Shown in pieces: positions 38,431 through 47,251 of a stretch of DNA of 64,000 bases (positions are counted from its first letter, which is position 1; each line of letters opens with the position of its first letter). The notes beneath the pieces are model-generated. The model saw only the letters and a program-made list of their open reading frames with translations. It ran no database searches and had not been told where the DNA came from. The translations under genes and the position numbers were made by a program. Origin of the DNA: Polyangiaceae bacterium (GTDB lineage Bacteria; Myxococcota_A; Polyangia; Polyangiales; Polyangiaceae); contig CANJMI010000011.1 in assembly GCA_947475525.1 (NCBI GenBank), positions 1 through 64,000 of the forward strand. The letters run 5' to 3'.

Positions 38431-40236
38431 ATGCCTCACGACCCCAAGTTCATCCGAAATTTTGCGATCATTGCGCACATCGATCACGGCAAAAGCACGC
38501 TCGCCGATCGTATCCTTGAGGTCACCGGCGCGCTGAGCGAGCGTGAGCAGCGTGCCCAGTTCCTCGATAATCTGGATATTGAGCGCGAACGCGGGATCAC
38601 GATCAAGGCTCAGACCGTTCGCCTTCCGTACGTGCAGGACGGGGTCGAGTATCAGATCAATCTGATCGATACGCCTGGACACGTCGACTTCAATTACGAG
38701 GTGTCGCGAAGCCTGCAGGCCTGCGAAGGCGCCATCCTCGTCGTCGATGCGACCCAGGGCGTCGAGGCGCAAACCCTCGCGAACGTGTACCTAGCGATCG
38801 AGAACGATCTCGCGATCATTCCGGTGCTGAACAAGGTCGACCTCCCCAGCGCACAGCCGGAGGAGGTTGCACGTCAAATTGAGCAAGTGGTCGGTATCGA
38901 CGCAACGGGTGCAGTCCAGGCCAGCGGAAAAACCGGCATCGGGGTCGACAAGATCCTCGAAGCGGTCGTCGCGCGGATCCCCGCGCCCAAGGGCAATCCG
39001 GACGCTCCGTTGCGTGCACTCGTCTTCGACAGTTGGTACGACCCCTACCGTGGCGCGGTCGTCATGGTCCGCGTGATCGATGGCGTGCTCAAGAAGGGCC
39101 AGCGCGTTCGGTTCATGTCCACGGGTCGCGACTACGACGTGACGGATCTCGGGGTTTTCGCTCCTCATCCTTCCGCTCTGAAGGATCTCGGCGTGGGCGA
39201 GGTCGGCTTTTTCGCCGCCGCGATCAAGAGCGTTCACGAAACGAAGATCGGCGACACGATCACCGACGGCGTGCATCCTTCGACGGACGCGCTGCCGGGC
39301 TTCAAAGAAGTGAAGCCCATGGTGTTCGCGGGCATTTTTCCGACGGACTCGGTTGAGTACGAGATGCTGCGGGACGCGCTCAGCAAGCTCAACATGAACG
39401 ATTCGGCGTTCGTGTTCGAGCCCGACACCTCCGAAGCGCTCGGCTTCGGCTTTCGGTGCGGATTCCTCGGGCTTCTCCACATGGAGATCATCCAGGAGCG
39501 ACTCGAGCGCGAGCACAACCTCGACCTCATCACGACCGCTCCGAGCGTCGTTTACCAGGTTTACTTAAAGACCGGCGAGCAGCGCACCGTAGAGAATCCG
39601 TCGCGGCTACCGGAGGTGGGTCTCATCGATCACATCGACGAGCCGATCTACCGCGTGACCATCCATGTGCCGGCCGCGTACGTCGGCGCGGTGCTTGGCC
39701 TGTGCCAGGGACGCCGTGGCGTGCAAAAGGGTATTCAGTATGCGGCGAGCGACCGCGTGATCATCAGCTACGACCTTCCGCTCGGCGAGGTTTTGTTCGA
39801 CTTTCACGACAAACTGAAGAGCGTCTCGCGGGGCTACGCCTCGATGGACTACGAGCTTGAAGGCTATCAGACGGCCGATCTTGTGAGGGTGGACATGCTC
39901 GTCAACGGTGAGCCGCTCGATGCGCTCAGCGTGATCATCCACCGCGAGAATTCCGCTTTTCGTGGGCGTCAGTTGGCGAGCAAACTCAAGGATCTGATCC
40001 CGCGCCAGCAGTACGAAGTGGCCGTTCAGGCCGCGATCGGCGCTAAAGTCATCGCGCGGACCAACATCCGAGCGCTCCGCAAGGACGTCACGGCGAAGTG
40101 TTACGGCGGTGACATCAGCCGAAAACGCAAGCTCCTCGAGAAGCAGAAAGACGGCAAGCGTCGGATGAAAAAAGTGGGTCGCATCGAGCTGCCGCAGGAG
40201 GCGTTCCTCGCCATCCTCAAGATTGACGAAACATGA
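38431..40236 (+). CDS. lepA: LepA/EF4 translation GTPase
   Basis: A 601-residue GTPase, typical length. The GTP motifs are AHIDHGKST (G1), DTPGHVDF (G3) and NKVD (G4), followed by domains II, III and V with the EF4-specific C-terminal domain ([29 protein letters not shown]). EF4 back-translocates or remobilises stalled ribosomes. The ATG at 38431 has AGGA upstream. Its stop overlaps the first M16 peptidase gene (ATGA), an unusual coupling. Confidence 0.96.
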   Translation: MPHDPKFIRNFAIIAHIDHGKSTLADRILEVTGALSEREQRAQFLDNLDIERERGITIKAQTVRLPYVQDGVEYQINLIDTPGHVDFNYEVSRSLQACEGAILVVDATQGVEAQTLANVYLAIENDLAIIPVLNKVDLPSAQPEEVARQIEQVVGIDATGAVQASGKTGIGVDKILEAVVARIPAPKGNPDAPLRALVFDSWYDPYRGAVVMVRVIDGVLKKGQRVRFMSTGRDYDVTDLGVFAPHPSALKDLGVGEVGFFAAAIKSVHETKIGDTITDGVHPSTDALPGFKEVKPMVFAGIFPTDSVEYEMLRDALSKLNMNDSAFVFEPDTSEALGFGFRCGFLGLLHMEIIQERLEREHNLDLITTAPSVVYQVYLKTGEQRTVENPSRLPEVGLIDHIDEPIYRVTIHVPAAYVGAVLGLCQGRRGVQKGIQYAASDRVIISYDLPLGEVLFDFHDKLKSVSRGYASMDYELEGYQTADLVRVDMLVNGEPLDALSVIIHRENSAFRGRQLASKLKDLIPRQQYEVAVQAAIGAKVIARTNIRALRKDVTAKCYGGDISRKRKLLEKQKDGKRRMKKVGRIELPQEAFLAILKIDET

Positions 40237-41564
40237 ACAGTCCTCTGCTCGTTCGAACCCACGCTTTCGGACCGCATCTCTCGATCGAGCGTTACCGTTT
40301 TGATAACGGGCTCACGCTGCTCTTCTGCCCGGACCACACGGCACCTGTCTTCAGCTTCCAGACGTGGTTTTCGGTCGGCTCGCGTCACGAATACGAGGGA
40401 AAAACGGGGCTCGCGCACTTGCTCGAGCACCTCATGTTCAACGAGACGAAGAACGTGCCACACGGCGAGTTCGACCGGCGGGTCGAGGGCGCCGGCGCGG
40501 AGAGCAACGCGGCCACGTTCCTCGACTGGACCTTCTACATGATCAACGCGCCCGCTGATGCGCTCGAGCTCGTGGTCGGCCTTGAGAGCGACCGCATGCA
40601 GCATCTCGTCCTGCGTGACGAGCTCGTCGCGAGCGAGCGCGAGGTCGTTAAAAATGAGCGGCTGCAATGTGTCGACGACGATGTCGATGGCGCGGTCGGT
40701 GAGCGTCTTTTCCGCGAGGCCTTCAGCACGCACGGATACGGGCGTCCCACGATCGGCTGGATGGCGGACATCGAGGGCCTGACAGCGGCCGACTGCCGTG
40801 AATTTTACTCGACGTACTACGCTCCAAACAACGCGACGATCGCGGTTGTCGGTGACGTGCAGCGCGAGGTCCTGCTGTCGCTTATCGAACGCTGCTACGG
40901 CGCGATCGCTGCCAGCGAACTTCCCATTGAGGATGTGCATCCCGAGCCGCTCCAGGTGACCGAGCGACACGCGTCGATGGAGCAGCCGACGCCCACGTTG
41001 AAGCTCGCCATTGGCTACAAGAGCCCCGCGATGGGCGACGTCGATCACCCGGCGCTCGTGCTTTTGTGTGACGTTGTGTTCAGTGGCCGTTCGTCGCGTG
41101 GGTACCGGCGTCTCGTTCACGAGCTCGAGTTTGCGAGTGAGTTCGGCGGGCAAGCGGGCCATTTTCGGGACCCGTCGATCGTCGACATTTCGATAACGGC
41201 GCACGAGGGGATCGCGGCTGAGCGAATTCTCGCCGAGCTCGACGAACTCTTCGCGGAGCTGCGACGCGAGCCTCCAACGCAAGAGGAACTCGAGCGCGTC
41301 AAGGCGCGGGTCGAGCTCTCGACCATTCAGGGAATGCAGTCCTCGAGTGGTAAGGCTGAGCAGATAGGCTTCTGCGAACTCGTCCTTGGCGACCCTGCGG
41401 CATTGTGGACGAGGCTTGATGCGTTCGCTCGGGTGACGCGCTCGGACTTGCTGCGGGTCGCACGCCGTTACTTTGTTCCCGAAGGTCGTACGGTGTTGAT
41501 TGTCGAGCCCGGTGGCGATCCTCCCGACTCATCGCCAGACGGCGCGTCGGGAGTCGAAGCGTGA
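40233..41564 (+). CDS. M16-family zinc peptidase, active subunit
   Basis: A 443-residue M16B-type peptidase. The inverted zinc motif HxxEH is [10 protein letters not shown] (near residue 68), and the distal Glu lies in the E-x-x-x-x-x-N-E-R-L-Q stretch near 145 (VKNERLQ). [26 protein letters not shown] and [15 protein letters not shown] are typical. Its ATG overlaps lepA and its stop overlaps the next gene. No signal peptide is seen, so it acts in the cytoplasm or is exported by other means. Zinc ligands are intact. Confidence 0.9.
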   Translation: MNSPLLVRTHAFGPHLSIERYRFDNGLTLLFCPDHTAPVFSFQTWFSVGSRHEYEGKTGLAHLLEHLMFNETKNVPHGEFDRRVEGAGAESNAATFLDWTFYMINAPADALELVVGLESDRMQHLVLRDELVASEREVVKNERLQCVDDDVDGAVGERLFREAFSTHGYGRPTIGWMADIEGLTAADCREFYSTYYAPNNATIAVVGDVQREVLLSLIERCYGAIAASELPIEDVHPEPLQVTERHASMEQPTPTLKLAIGYKSPAMGDVDHPALVLLCDVVFSGRSSRGYRRLVHELEFASEFGGQAGHFRDPSIVDISITAHEGIAAERILAELDELFAELRREPPTQEELERVKARVELSTIQGMQSSSGKAEQIGFCELVLGDPAALWTRLDAFARVTRSDLLRVARRYFVPEGRTVLIVEPGGDPPDSSPDGASGVEA

Positions 41565-42835
41565 AGCTTCTTTTCGAGGCGAGTCGAGAACTGCCGCTCG
41601 TGCAGCTCGTGGCGACGTTCCGTGCAGGCGGTGTGAGCGATCCCGTCGGGCTCGAGGGCTTGTCGCGGATCACCGCGCGGATGCTGCGGCGCGGCTCGCG
41701 CACCATGACGGGCGAACAGCTTGAAGGCCGCGTTGACTCGCTCGGGGCGGATCTCGCGGCGAGCGTCGGGCTCGGCTCGACGACGGTCGGCGTTGAGGTG
41801 GTGTCGCGTTCGCTCGAAAAGGCTGTGGCTCTTGCCGCCGAGGTGATCGCGGAGCCGGCATTCGATGAGGATGAACTCGAAAAATTGAAGCGCCAGGTGG
41901 AGGCGGAGATCGTGGCGTCGCGAGACGAAGACGAGGGCCTCGCCGCACGTGCGCTCCGGCGCCGACTGTTCGCGGGGCACCCGCACGGACGGCGCGTCCA
42001 GGGCACAATAGCTTCGGTGCGTGCGATCACACGGGAGGACGTCATCGCGCACCATCGGCGAGCATTTTCTCAAGAGAACGCGATCGTGGCGATTGGTGGA
42101 GACGTCAGCGGGGAGCAAGCTACAGACTTCGCGGTGCAGTTGACCGAGCGGTTGCCGAAAGGGGAGCGACTCCCTTATGCAGTGGGCGCGCCGGTGCCTC
42201 CGGTGGGCCGACGACTCGTCATCGTCGACAAGCCCGAGCGCAGCCAGTGCCAGCTCGGCATCGGCACCCTCGGCGCCGATCTCGCCGACGAGGACTACGT
42301 CGCGCTGCTGCTCGCCAACGCTGTGTTCGGTGGCATGTTCACTTCCCGCCTCAATCAAGAGGTGCGTGTCAAGCGTGGGTGGTCGTACGGGGCGAGTTCG
42401 GGACTCGCGACGGGACCCGTGCGGGAGGCCTTCACGGTGTGGTCCGCACCGTCGGTCGACGACGCGGTCGCCTGTTTCGAACTGGAACTCGGCCTGCTCG
42501 AAGCGTTTTGCGCACACGGGATCGACGAGGCCGAACTCGGGTTCGCGCGCGAGTTCATGCGGCGCTCGTACGCCTTCGAGATCGACACCGGAAAAAAACG
42601 ACTTCAACAAAAACTCGACTGCTTGCTGCTCGGGTTGCCGGATGACTTTCACGCGCAAATCATCGAGCGCATGGGTGCGGTGACGGCTGTCGATGCGAGC
42701 CGGTCGGTCGCTCGACGGCTCGACCCGAAGGGGATGTGGGTCTCCGCGGTGCTCGACGCGGAAGATGTCGGCTCGGACCTACGCGAGGCGATTGCCTGGG
42801 ACGAAGTCGTCGTCGAACCTTTCAATTGCGACTAG
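41561..42835 (+). CDS. M16-family subunit lacking the zinc motif
   Basis: A 424-residue M16 homolog. At the place of the HxxEH motif it reads GLSRITARML, so it cannot bind zinc and is the non-catalytic partner. The Arg/Tyr pair used for substrate binding in such partners is present in VKRGWSYGASSG. The GTG start at 41561 overlaps the active subunit stop (GTGA). Heterodimers of active and inactive M16 proteins are known from YmxG/PqqF-like and mitochondrial enzymes. The two products probably form one chamber. Confidence 0.87.
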   Translation: MKLLFEASRELPLVQLVATFRAGGVSDPVGLEGLSRITARMLRRGSRTMTGEQLEGRVDSLGADLAASVGLGSTTVGVEVVSRSLEKAVALAAEVIAEPAFDEDELEKLKRQVEAEIVASRDEDEGLAARALRRRLFAGHPHGRRVQGTIASVRAITREDVIAHHRRAFSQENAIVAIGGDVSGEQATDFAVQLTERLPKGERLPYAVGAPVPPVGRRLVIVDKPERSQCQLGIGTLGADLADEDYVALLLANAVFGGMFTSRLNQEVRVKRGWSYGASSGLATGPVREAFTVWSAPSVDDAVACFELELGLLEAFCAHGIDEAELGFAREFMRRSYAFEIDTGKKRLQQKLDCLLLGLPDDFHAQIIERMGAVTAVDASRSVARRLDPKGMWVSAVLDAEDVGSDLREAIAWDEVVVEPFNCD

Positions 42836-43067
42836 TAATCCGAATCCATCGAAACGATGGGTAACGCGACGCCCCTGATTTGGCGAGGACATCGAGTCAC
42901 GTATCGACGTGCCATGCGAGTGACTCGGGCACTGCTGGTTACTTATCCCTCGATTCGAATGAAGCGAGGTACGAGTGCTTGGCGACACGGAATGTGTCCG
43001 TGGCGCATTCTCGTTCCAACGCGCCCGCGGCTCCACTAGGGTGCCAGCGCCTCTAGGGGCAATGACC
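42836..43067. other. Intergenic region before yceD
   Basis: About 230 bases with two hairpin candidates: CCATCG/CGATGG at 42846-42860 and CGAGTCAC/GTGACTCG at 42893-42927. No U-tract is present. The promoter of yceD-rpmF should lie here, but no good box pair was recognised. Confidence 0.3.
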
Positions 43068-43886
43068 ATGAGCGCAACCCTGCAATTCGTCGCGAACGAC
43101 ATCCAGCTCGAGGGCCATGAGGTGGACGTTCGACTGACTGCCGACTGGCTCGACGGCCAGTTCGCTGAGGCGGGCTTGCGCGGGCAGCGAGGTGCGAACG
43201 AGGGGGCCCGGGTCTTCGGGCGGCTCTCCCGTTCGGACGACGATATCGTCGTTCGGTGTCGGATCGCCGCTGCGGTCGACGCGGAGTGTGTGCGGTGCCT
43301 CGACCCCGCGCACCTCATCATCGACGCCGATCTCTCGTTGCTGCTTCGGCTCGTTCAGCGAGGTGGCGGTGCGAGGGCCGCTGGTGCGCGAAGTGGAGCC
43401 GCGCGAAGCGGCCTCGCGAAGGTGGCCGGTTCAAAAGGCATCGCCTCAAAAGGCATCGCCTCAAAAGGCATCGCCTCAAAAGGCGCGAGCGCCGGCTCCA
43501 GCAAGGCCTCGGTGCCTCGGGCGCGAGGCGGAGAATCAACCGAAGAGTACGAATTTGCTGCGAATGAAGCCGAAATCGACTCGTACGACGGTGAGACCGT
43601 GGTGCTCGACGCGTTTGTCCGAGAGGCGATTTTGCTCGAGATACCCAACTTCCCCTTGTGCTCGGACGCCTGCCCGGGTATCCGTCCGGGCCCCGCGCCC
43701 CGCGAGCGGTTGGAACTTCCAACCCCCGTGGACCCCCGACTGGCGCCACTAGGCGCATTCAAAAAGCAGCTGGGTGGGGCCACCACTCTCGATGAGTTGG
43801 TGGCGGCGGCGGCCGAGCGATCGGCCGCAATGGGCAGGCCGGTGTTGCGCACGAATGCCCACCCGACCAACAAAAAAAAGAAGTAA
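43068..43886 (+). CDS. yceD: YceD/DUF177 family protein, long form
   Basis: A 272-residue protein of the YceD family, linked to 23S rRNA handling and large-subunit assembly. It has the typical Cys pair in AECVRCLDPA (near 82) and the second motif in IPNFPLCSDACPG (near 205). Normal members are 160-190 residues; here an insertion of about 50 residues with Ser-Lys-Gly-Ile-Ala repeats lies after LLLRLVQRGGG, and the C-terminus ends in Lys-rich residues. The ATG at 43068 is preferred over 43062 because AGGGG lies 8 bases upstream. It is followed by rpmF in 24 bases, the usual order. Confidence 0.85.
   Translation: MSATLQFVANDIQLEGHEVDVRLTADWLDGQFAEAGLRGQRGANEGARVFGRLSRSDDDIVVRCRIAAAVDAECVRCLDPAHLIIDADLSLLLRLVQRGGGARAAGARSGAARSGLAKVAGSKGIASKGIASKGIASKGASAGSSKASVPRARGGESTEEYEFAANEAEIDSYDGETVVLDAFVREAILLEIPNFPLCSDACPGIRPGPAPRERLELPTPVDPRLAPLGAFKKQLGGATTLDELVAAAAERSAAMGRPVLRTNAHPTNKKKK
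43431..43490 (+). repeat. 15-bp tandem repeat within yceD
   Basis: Three identical 15-base units (43431-43445, 43446-43460, 43461-43475) and a fourth partial unit encode Ser-Lys-Gly-Ile-Ala. The period is a multiple of three, so copy changes keep the frame. Confidence 0.88.
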
Positions 43887-43910
43887 TACTCACCCCGTAG
43901 GAGAGTTTCC

Positions 43911-44096
43911 GTGGCCGTACCGAAGCGAAAGACGACGCCGAGCAAGCGCGATATGCGCCGTGCTCAGAACACCAAGATTATCCCCGTGCAGTACATCAAC
44001 TGCGCCAATTGCGGGGACGTAGCGCTGCCGCACCGCGCGTGCGGAGCGTGCGGTTTTTACAAGGGCCGCCTGGTCATCGCGAAGACGAGCGCCTGA
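43911..44096 (+). CDS. rpmF: 50S ribosomal protein L32
   Basis: A 61-residue ribosomal protein: AVPKRKTTPSKRDMRRAQ at the start, then a zinc-ribbon-like CANCGDVALPHRACGACG with two Cys-x2-Cys pairs, and KGRLVI at the end. The GTG at 43911 has GGAG upstream. The Cys-rich, zinc-binding form is the one seen here, not a Cys-free paralog. It is conserved next to yceD. Confidence 0.96.
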   Translation: MAVPKRKTTPSKRDMRRAQNTKIIPVQYINCANCGDVALPHRACGACGFYKGRLVIAKTSA

Positions 44097-44116
44097 GTTG
44101 ATGCGGCACAGCGGCT

Positions 44117-44163
44117 GACGTCAGATGGCAGGGTTTCCTTCGGGAGACCTTGCCTCTGACGTC
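44117..44163. other. Long UUCG-capped hairpin between rpmF and fabH
   Basis: GACGTCAGA...TCTGACGTC at the base, GGCA/TGCC, then GGGTTTCC/GGAGACCT pair to give 21 base pairs with one bulged T, closed by a C(TTCG)G tetraloop. No U-run follows, so it may stop Rho-free transcription poorly and could instead be an RNase III site or an mRNA stabiliser. An ATG at 44125 in it is not used as the fabH start. Confidence 0.7.
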
Positions 44164-44190
44164 GTTGCCACGAGTCACCGGAGACCCAAA

Positions 44191-45219
44191 GTGCACGTCT
44201 TGGAAAAAGAGCCCAGGACACGCTTTCTTGGTACCGGCAGCTACGCGCCCGCGCGCGTCGTGCCAAATGCGGAACTCGAGGCGATCGTCGAGACGTCTGA
44301 CGAGTGGATCGCAACGCGCACGGGCATCCGTAGGCGTCACTTTGCGGCCGATGACGAGACGACCAGCGACATGGCGGCTGAGGCAGGCCGTCGGGCTCTC
44401 GATGCGGCCGGACTGAGCGTAGCCGACCTCGATCTCATCATCGTGGCGACGGTCACGCCTGACCAGCCATCCCCGAGCTGCGCGACCGCAGTCCAGCGAA
44501 AGCTCGGCGCATCGGATATCCCGGCGTTCGACATCGCGGCCGCGTGCGCGGGCTTCGTGTACGGCATCACAATCGCCGACCAGTTTATCGCTACGGGAGC
44601 TGCGCGCTGCGTCCTTGTGATCGGCGTCGAGCTCCTCTCCCGCGCTTTGAATTGGCAGGACCGCACGACGTGTGTGCTCTTCGGCGATGGTGCGGGCGCG
44701 GTCGTTCTAGGCCCGGCTTCAATGCCGCATCCTCGCGACGTGCCGGACGGCCCACGTCCGGGCATCCTCGCGACCCAAATCTTCACGGATGGTTCGCTGG
44801 CTGACGCCTTGCGAATCCCGGCCGGCGGCGCGACGCTCCCCGTCACGCTCGAAGGGCTCGAGACGCGGCAGAACAAAGTTCATATGGACGGCCATGACGT
44901 CTTCCGAACGGCAGTGAAGCAACTGACCGCCTCGTCCGCGCAGGTGATGAAAGCGGCGGGTCTTGTCAGCCGCGACCTCGACTGGGTCGTGCCGCACCAG
45001 GCCAACCTGCGGATCATCGCTCAGGTCTCGCAGCGACTTGGATTTTCCCTCGATAAATTCATTTTAAACCTCGATGAGTACGGCAACACCTCGAGCGCCT
45101 CGATTCCAATTGCCCTTGACGAAGGGGTGCGCGACGGCCGCATCCGACCGGGACAGCAAGTGTTGATGTGCGCGCTCGGTGCCGGCATCTCTTGGGGCGC
45201 GGCTGTTGTTCGGCTTTGA
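44191..45219 (+). CDS. fabH: 3-oxoacyl-ACP synthase III
   Basis: A 342-residue condensing enzyme that starts fatty-acid chains from acetyl- or branched acyl-CoA and malonyl-ACP. The catalytic Cys is in DIAAACAGFVYG (near 118), His in WVVPHQANLRII (near 268), and Asn in DEYGNTSSASI (near 298). The GTG at 44191 is preferred to the ATG at 44125 because GGAGA lies six bases upstream and the ATG lies in a hairpin. In many genomes plsX sits between rpmF and fabH; here a hairpin occupies that place. Iso-branched primers are typical for myxobacteria. Confidence 0.93.
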   Translation: MHVLEKEPRTRFLGTGSYAPARVVPNAELEAIVETSDEWIATRTGIRRRHFAADDETTSDMAAEAGRRALDAAGLSVADLDLIIVATVTPDQPSPSCATAVQRKLGASDIPAFDIAAACAGFVYGITIADQFIATGAARCVLVIGVELLSRALNWQDRTTCVLFGDGAGAVVLGPASMPHPRDVPDGPRPGILATQIFTDGSLADALRIPAGGATLPVTLEGLETRQNKVHMDGHDVFRTAVKQLTASSAQVMKAAGLVSRDLDWVVPHQANLRIIAQVSQRLGFSLDKFILNLDEYGNTSSASIPIALDEGVRDGRIRPGQQVLMCALGAGISWGAAVVRL

Positions 45220-45232
45220 CCGAGCATCATGC

Positions 45233-45261
45233 TTGCGCTGAACGGCTGTGCCTGGTAGAAG
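45233..45261 (+). promoter_or_regulatory. Possible promoter of the histone-like gene
   Basis: TTGCGC (45233-45238), a 17-base spacer and TAGAAG (45256-45261), followed by the ATG at 45291 with AAGG upstream. Confidence 0.35.
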
Positions 45262-45290
45262 ACCGTTCCCTAAAAAAGGCGCAACGAACC

Positions 45291-45785
45291 ATGAGCACGC
45301 CGCAAACCAAGCTGAAGTCGAAGTTCGAATCCAAGGAAAAGCTCGTGGCTGCCGTAAAGGCGCTGACGACCGATGAGCTGTGGATTCCGCGTCTCAACCA
45401 GGATCGCGGTGGCAATAAGGGCCTCGATCAGGTTTCCAATTCGAAGCTCCTCCGGTTGCATGAGACCTTGTCCACCGTGAAGGCGAAGTTTGGGACCCGC
45501 GTGAAGCTCGTCGACGCCGTGCTGGAAGCCGAGGGTCGCGTCAAGGACACCGGTTACCGCAGCCGCCTTGAAGCCTACACGGTTCCGCGCCTCTTCGATC
45601 TTTACACGGCGAAGAACCGCAAGGCCACTGCCGCGAAGAAGGCCGCTACCGCGAAGACCCCCGCTGCTGCAAAGGCCGCTACCGCGAAGAAGCCCGCTGC
45701 CGCGAAGGCCGCTGCAAAGAAGCCTGCTGCTGCTGCTGCGAAGGCTCCCGCGAAGAAGACGACCGCGAAGAAGTCCTCGAAGTAG
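45291..45785 (+). CDS. Histone-H1-like protein with Lys/Ala-rich tail
   Basis: A 164-residue protein. Residues 1-105 are a compact helical domain (KFESKEKLVAAVKALT, LRLHETLSTVKAKFGTRVKL, GYRSRLEAYTVPRLFDLY); residues 106-164 are Ala/Lys/Pro repeats (KKPAAAKAAAKKPAAAAAK) like eukaryotic H1 and bacterial nucleoid proteins. It should bind DNA non-specifically or, less likely, RNA. The stop TAG at 45783-45785 is followed in frame by seven more codons of the same type (ASKKSAK) and a second TAG, so the tail was recently shortened. Confidence 0.72.
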   Translation: MSTPQTKLKSKFESKEKLVAAVKALTTDELWIPRLNQDRGGNKGLDQVSNSKLLRLHETLSTVKAKFGTRVKLVDAVLEAEGRVKDTGYRSRLEAYTVPRLFDLYTAKNRKATAAKKAATAKTPAAAKAATAKKPAAAKAAAKKPAAAAAKAPAKKTTAKKSSK

Positions 45786-45959
45786 GCTTCGAAGAAGTCT
45801 GCGAAGTAGGCGGAGCGTGGCTCTCGCGCTGTCGTTTTCGGCTAGTCTTCTTAGCCTCTTGAGTCCTTCGGCGCGTCGCGTGGCCTGAGGGCTCATCGTG
45901 GCGTCCGATGGCTCGGTTGCGTGTCCATTCGGGCGCGATTCGATGTGGTAGGGTCCGCT

Positions 45960-46658
45960 GTGGTGACGAATCGAGTCGGCTGGGGGCGTCAAGCCTGGCT
46001 CATTTTCAAGAAGGACCTTGCCGTCGAACTCGCGACTGGCGAGGTCGTGACGACGAGCGGATTCTTCGCGTTGCTCGTTGTGATCATCGCGTCGCTTTCC
46101 TTTTTCGCTGGGCCTCAGTCTCGTACCGAGGTGGCCCCGGGTGTGATTTGGGTGGCGATCGCGTTCGCATCGGTGCTCGCACTGTCGCGCACCTGGCAAC
46201 GGGAACGCGAGCTCGATGCCCTGAGCGGCCTGCTCGTCCTACCGATCGACAGGAGCGCAATTTTCGCGGGTAAGGCCCTCGGGGTGTTGGCTTTCACCTT
46301 CGTTATCGAGCTCGTCGTCGTGCCGGTGACCGCGCTCTTATTCGACCTCTCGCTCACCGAGGACAATCTCGGAATCGGGCTCGCAGCGTTTTGCCTCTGT
46401 GCGACGCCGGGCATCGCGGCGGCCGGCACCTTGTTCGGAGCGATGACCGTTCGCACGAGCGCGCGCGATCTCGTCCTCGCAGTCGTGCTTTTTCCCTTAC
46501 TGCTGCCGACACTGCTGGCGGCGGTTGCGGGCACGCGTGAGCTCGTCGCGGGTGCTCCGCTCGCGTCGTTGGGCGACTACTTCGCGCTGATGGCCGTCTT
46601 CGGCGTGGTGTTCGTCGCGGGGGGGCTTGGGATGTTCGCTCCACTGATTGAGGCATGA
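45960..46658 (+). CDS. ccmB: CcmB, heme-exporter membrane subunit
   Basis: A 232-residue membrane protein with six hydrophobic helices (VVIIASLSFFAG, LGVLAFTFVIELVVVPVT, GIGLAAFCLCATPGIAAAG, LVLAVVLFPLLLPTLLAAV, YFALMAVFGVVFVAGGLG). The ARDLVLAVVLFPLLLPTL motif is characteristic of CcmB, the permease of cytochrome c maturation. The start at GTG 45960 has AGGG six bases upstream; an earlier GTG (45921) would add 13 residues. No ccmA, ccmC or other maturation gene lies within the window, so it is isolated. It is followed 29 bases later by nadD. Confidence 0.82.
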   Translation: MVTNRVGWGRQAWLIFKKDLAVELATGEVVTTSGFFALLVVIIASLSFFAGPQSRTEVAPGVIWVAIAFASVLALSRTWQRERELDALSGLLVLPIDRSAIFAGKALGVLAFTFVIELVVVPVTALLFDLSLTEDNLGIGLAAFCLCATPGIAAAGTLFGAMTVRTSARDLVLAVVLFPLLLPTLLAAVAGTRELVAGAPLASLGDYFALMAVFGVVFVAGGLGMFAPLIEA

Positions 46659-46687
46659 CCCTGCGCGTCAGCGAGGAAGAGAGTGCG

Positions 46688-47251
46688 ATGAGCCGCACCG
46701 TGGCGATTTTCGGCGGCAGCTTCAATCCGCCGCACGTTGGGCACGTGCTCGCCGTGGCGTACGTTCTGTCGGCGCACGACGTTGACGCTGTGCTCGTCGT
46801 GCCTGCGTTTCGTCACCCATTTCACAAAGACCTATGTCCGTTCGAGCATCGACTCGCGATGGCACGGCTCGCGTTTCAGGACCTCGCCCGAGCCGATGTG
46901 AGTGAGATCGAGCGCGACCTTGGCGCGCAGGTAAGCCGAACGGTCGATACGCTTGAGGCGCTCGCCGAGCGTCACCCGCAATGGCGTTTGCGCCTCGTGA
47001 TTGGCGCGGATGTTCTGCACGACCGCGCGAAGTGGCATCGCTTCGACCGCGTCGTCGAACTCGCGCCGCTGATTGTGCTCGGAAGGGCGGGCGTGGCGCA
47101 CGCCGAGGCCCCGCGAGCGGTGTTGCCCGAGGTGTCTAGCTCCGGGATCCGCAAGGCCTTTGCGTCGTGCGATGAGGGTGCGCTCGAGGGGCGGCTGCCG
47201 CGAACGGTCCGCGACTACATTGCGCGTGAAGGGCTCTACCGGTCGCTATGA
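46688..47251 (+). CDS. nadD: Nicotinate-nucleotide adenylyltransferase
   Basis: A 187-residue enzyme of NAD synthesis. It carries the nucleotidyltransferase motif GGSFNPPHVGH at 8-18 and the C-terminal SSSGIRKA motif that binds ATP. An ATG at 46655 overlaps ccmB, but the ATG at 46688 has AGGAAGAG upstream and gives the standard N-terminus (SRTVAIFGG). The stop overlaps the next gene (ATGA). Confidence 0.92.
   Translation: MSRTVAIFGGSFNPPHVGHVLAVAYVLSAHDVDAVLVVPAFRHPFHKDLCPFEHRLAMARLAFQDLARADVSEIERDLGAQVSRTVDTLEALAERHPQWRLRLVIGADVLHDRAKWHRFDRVVELAPLIVLGRAGVAHAEAPRAVLPEVSSSGIRKAFASCDEGALEGRLPRTVRDYIAREGLYRSL

Noticed and set aside
44125-44190. ATG start for fabH at 44125
   Set aside because: It lies inside the hairpin and has no ribosome site; the GTG at 44191 has GGAGA upstream and gives the normal N-terminus.
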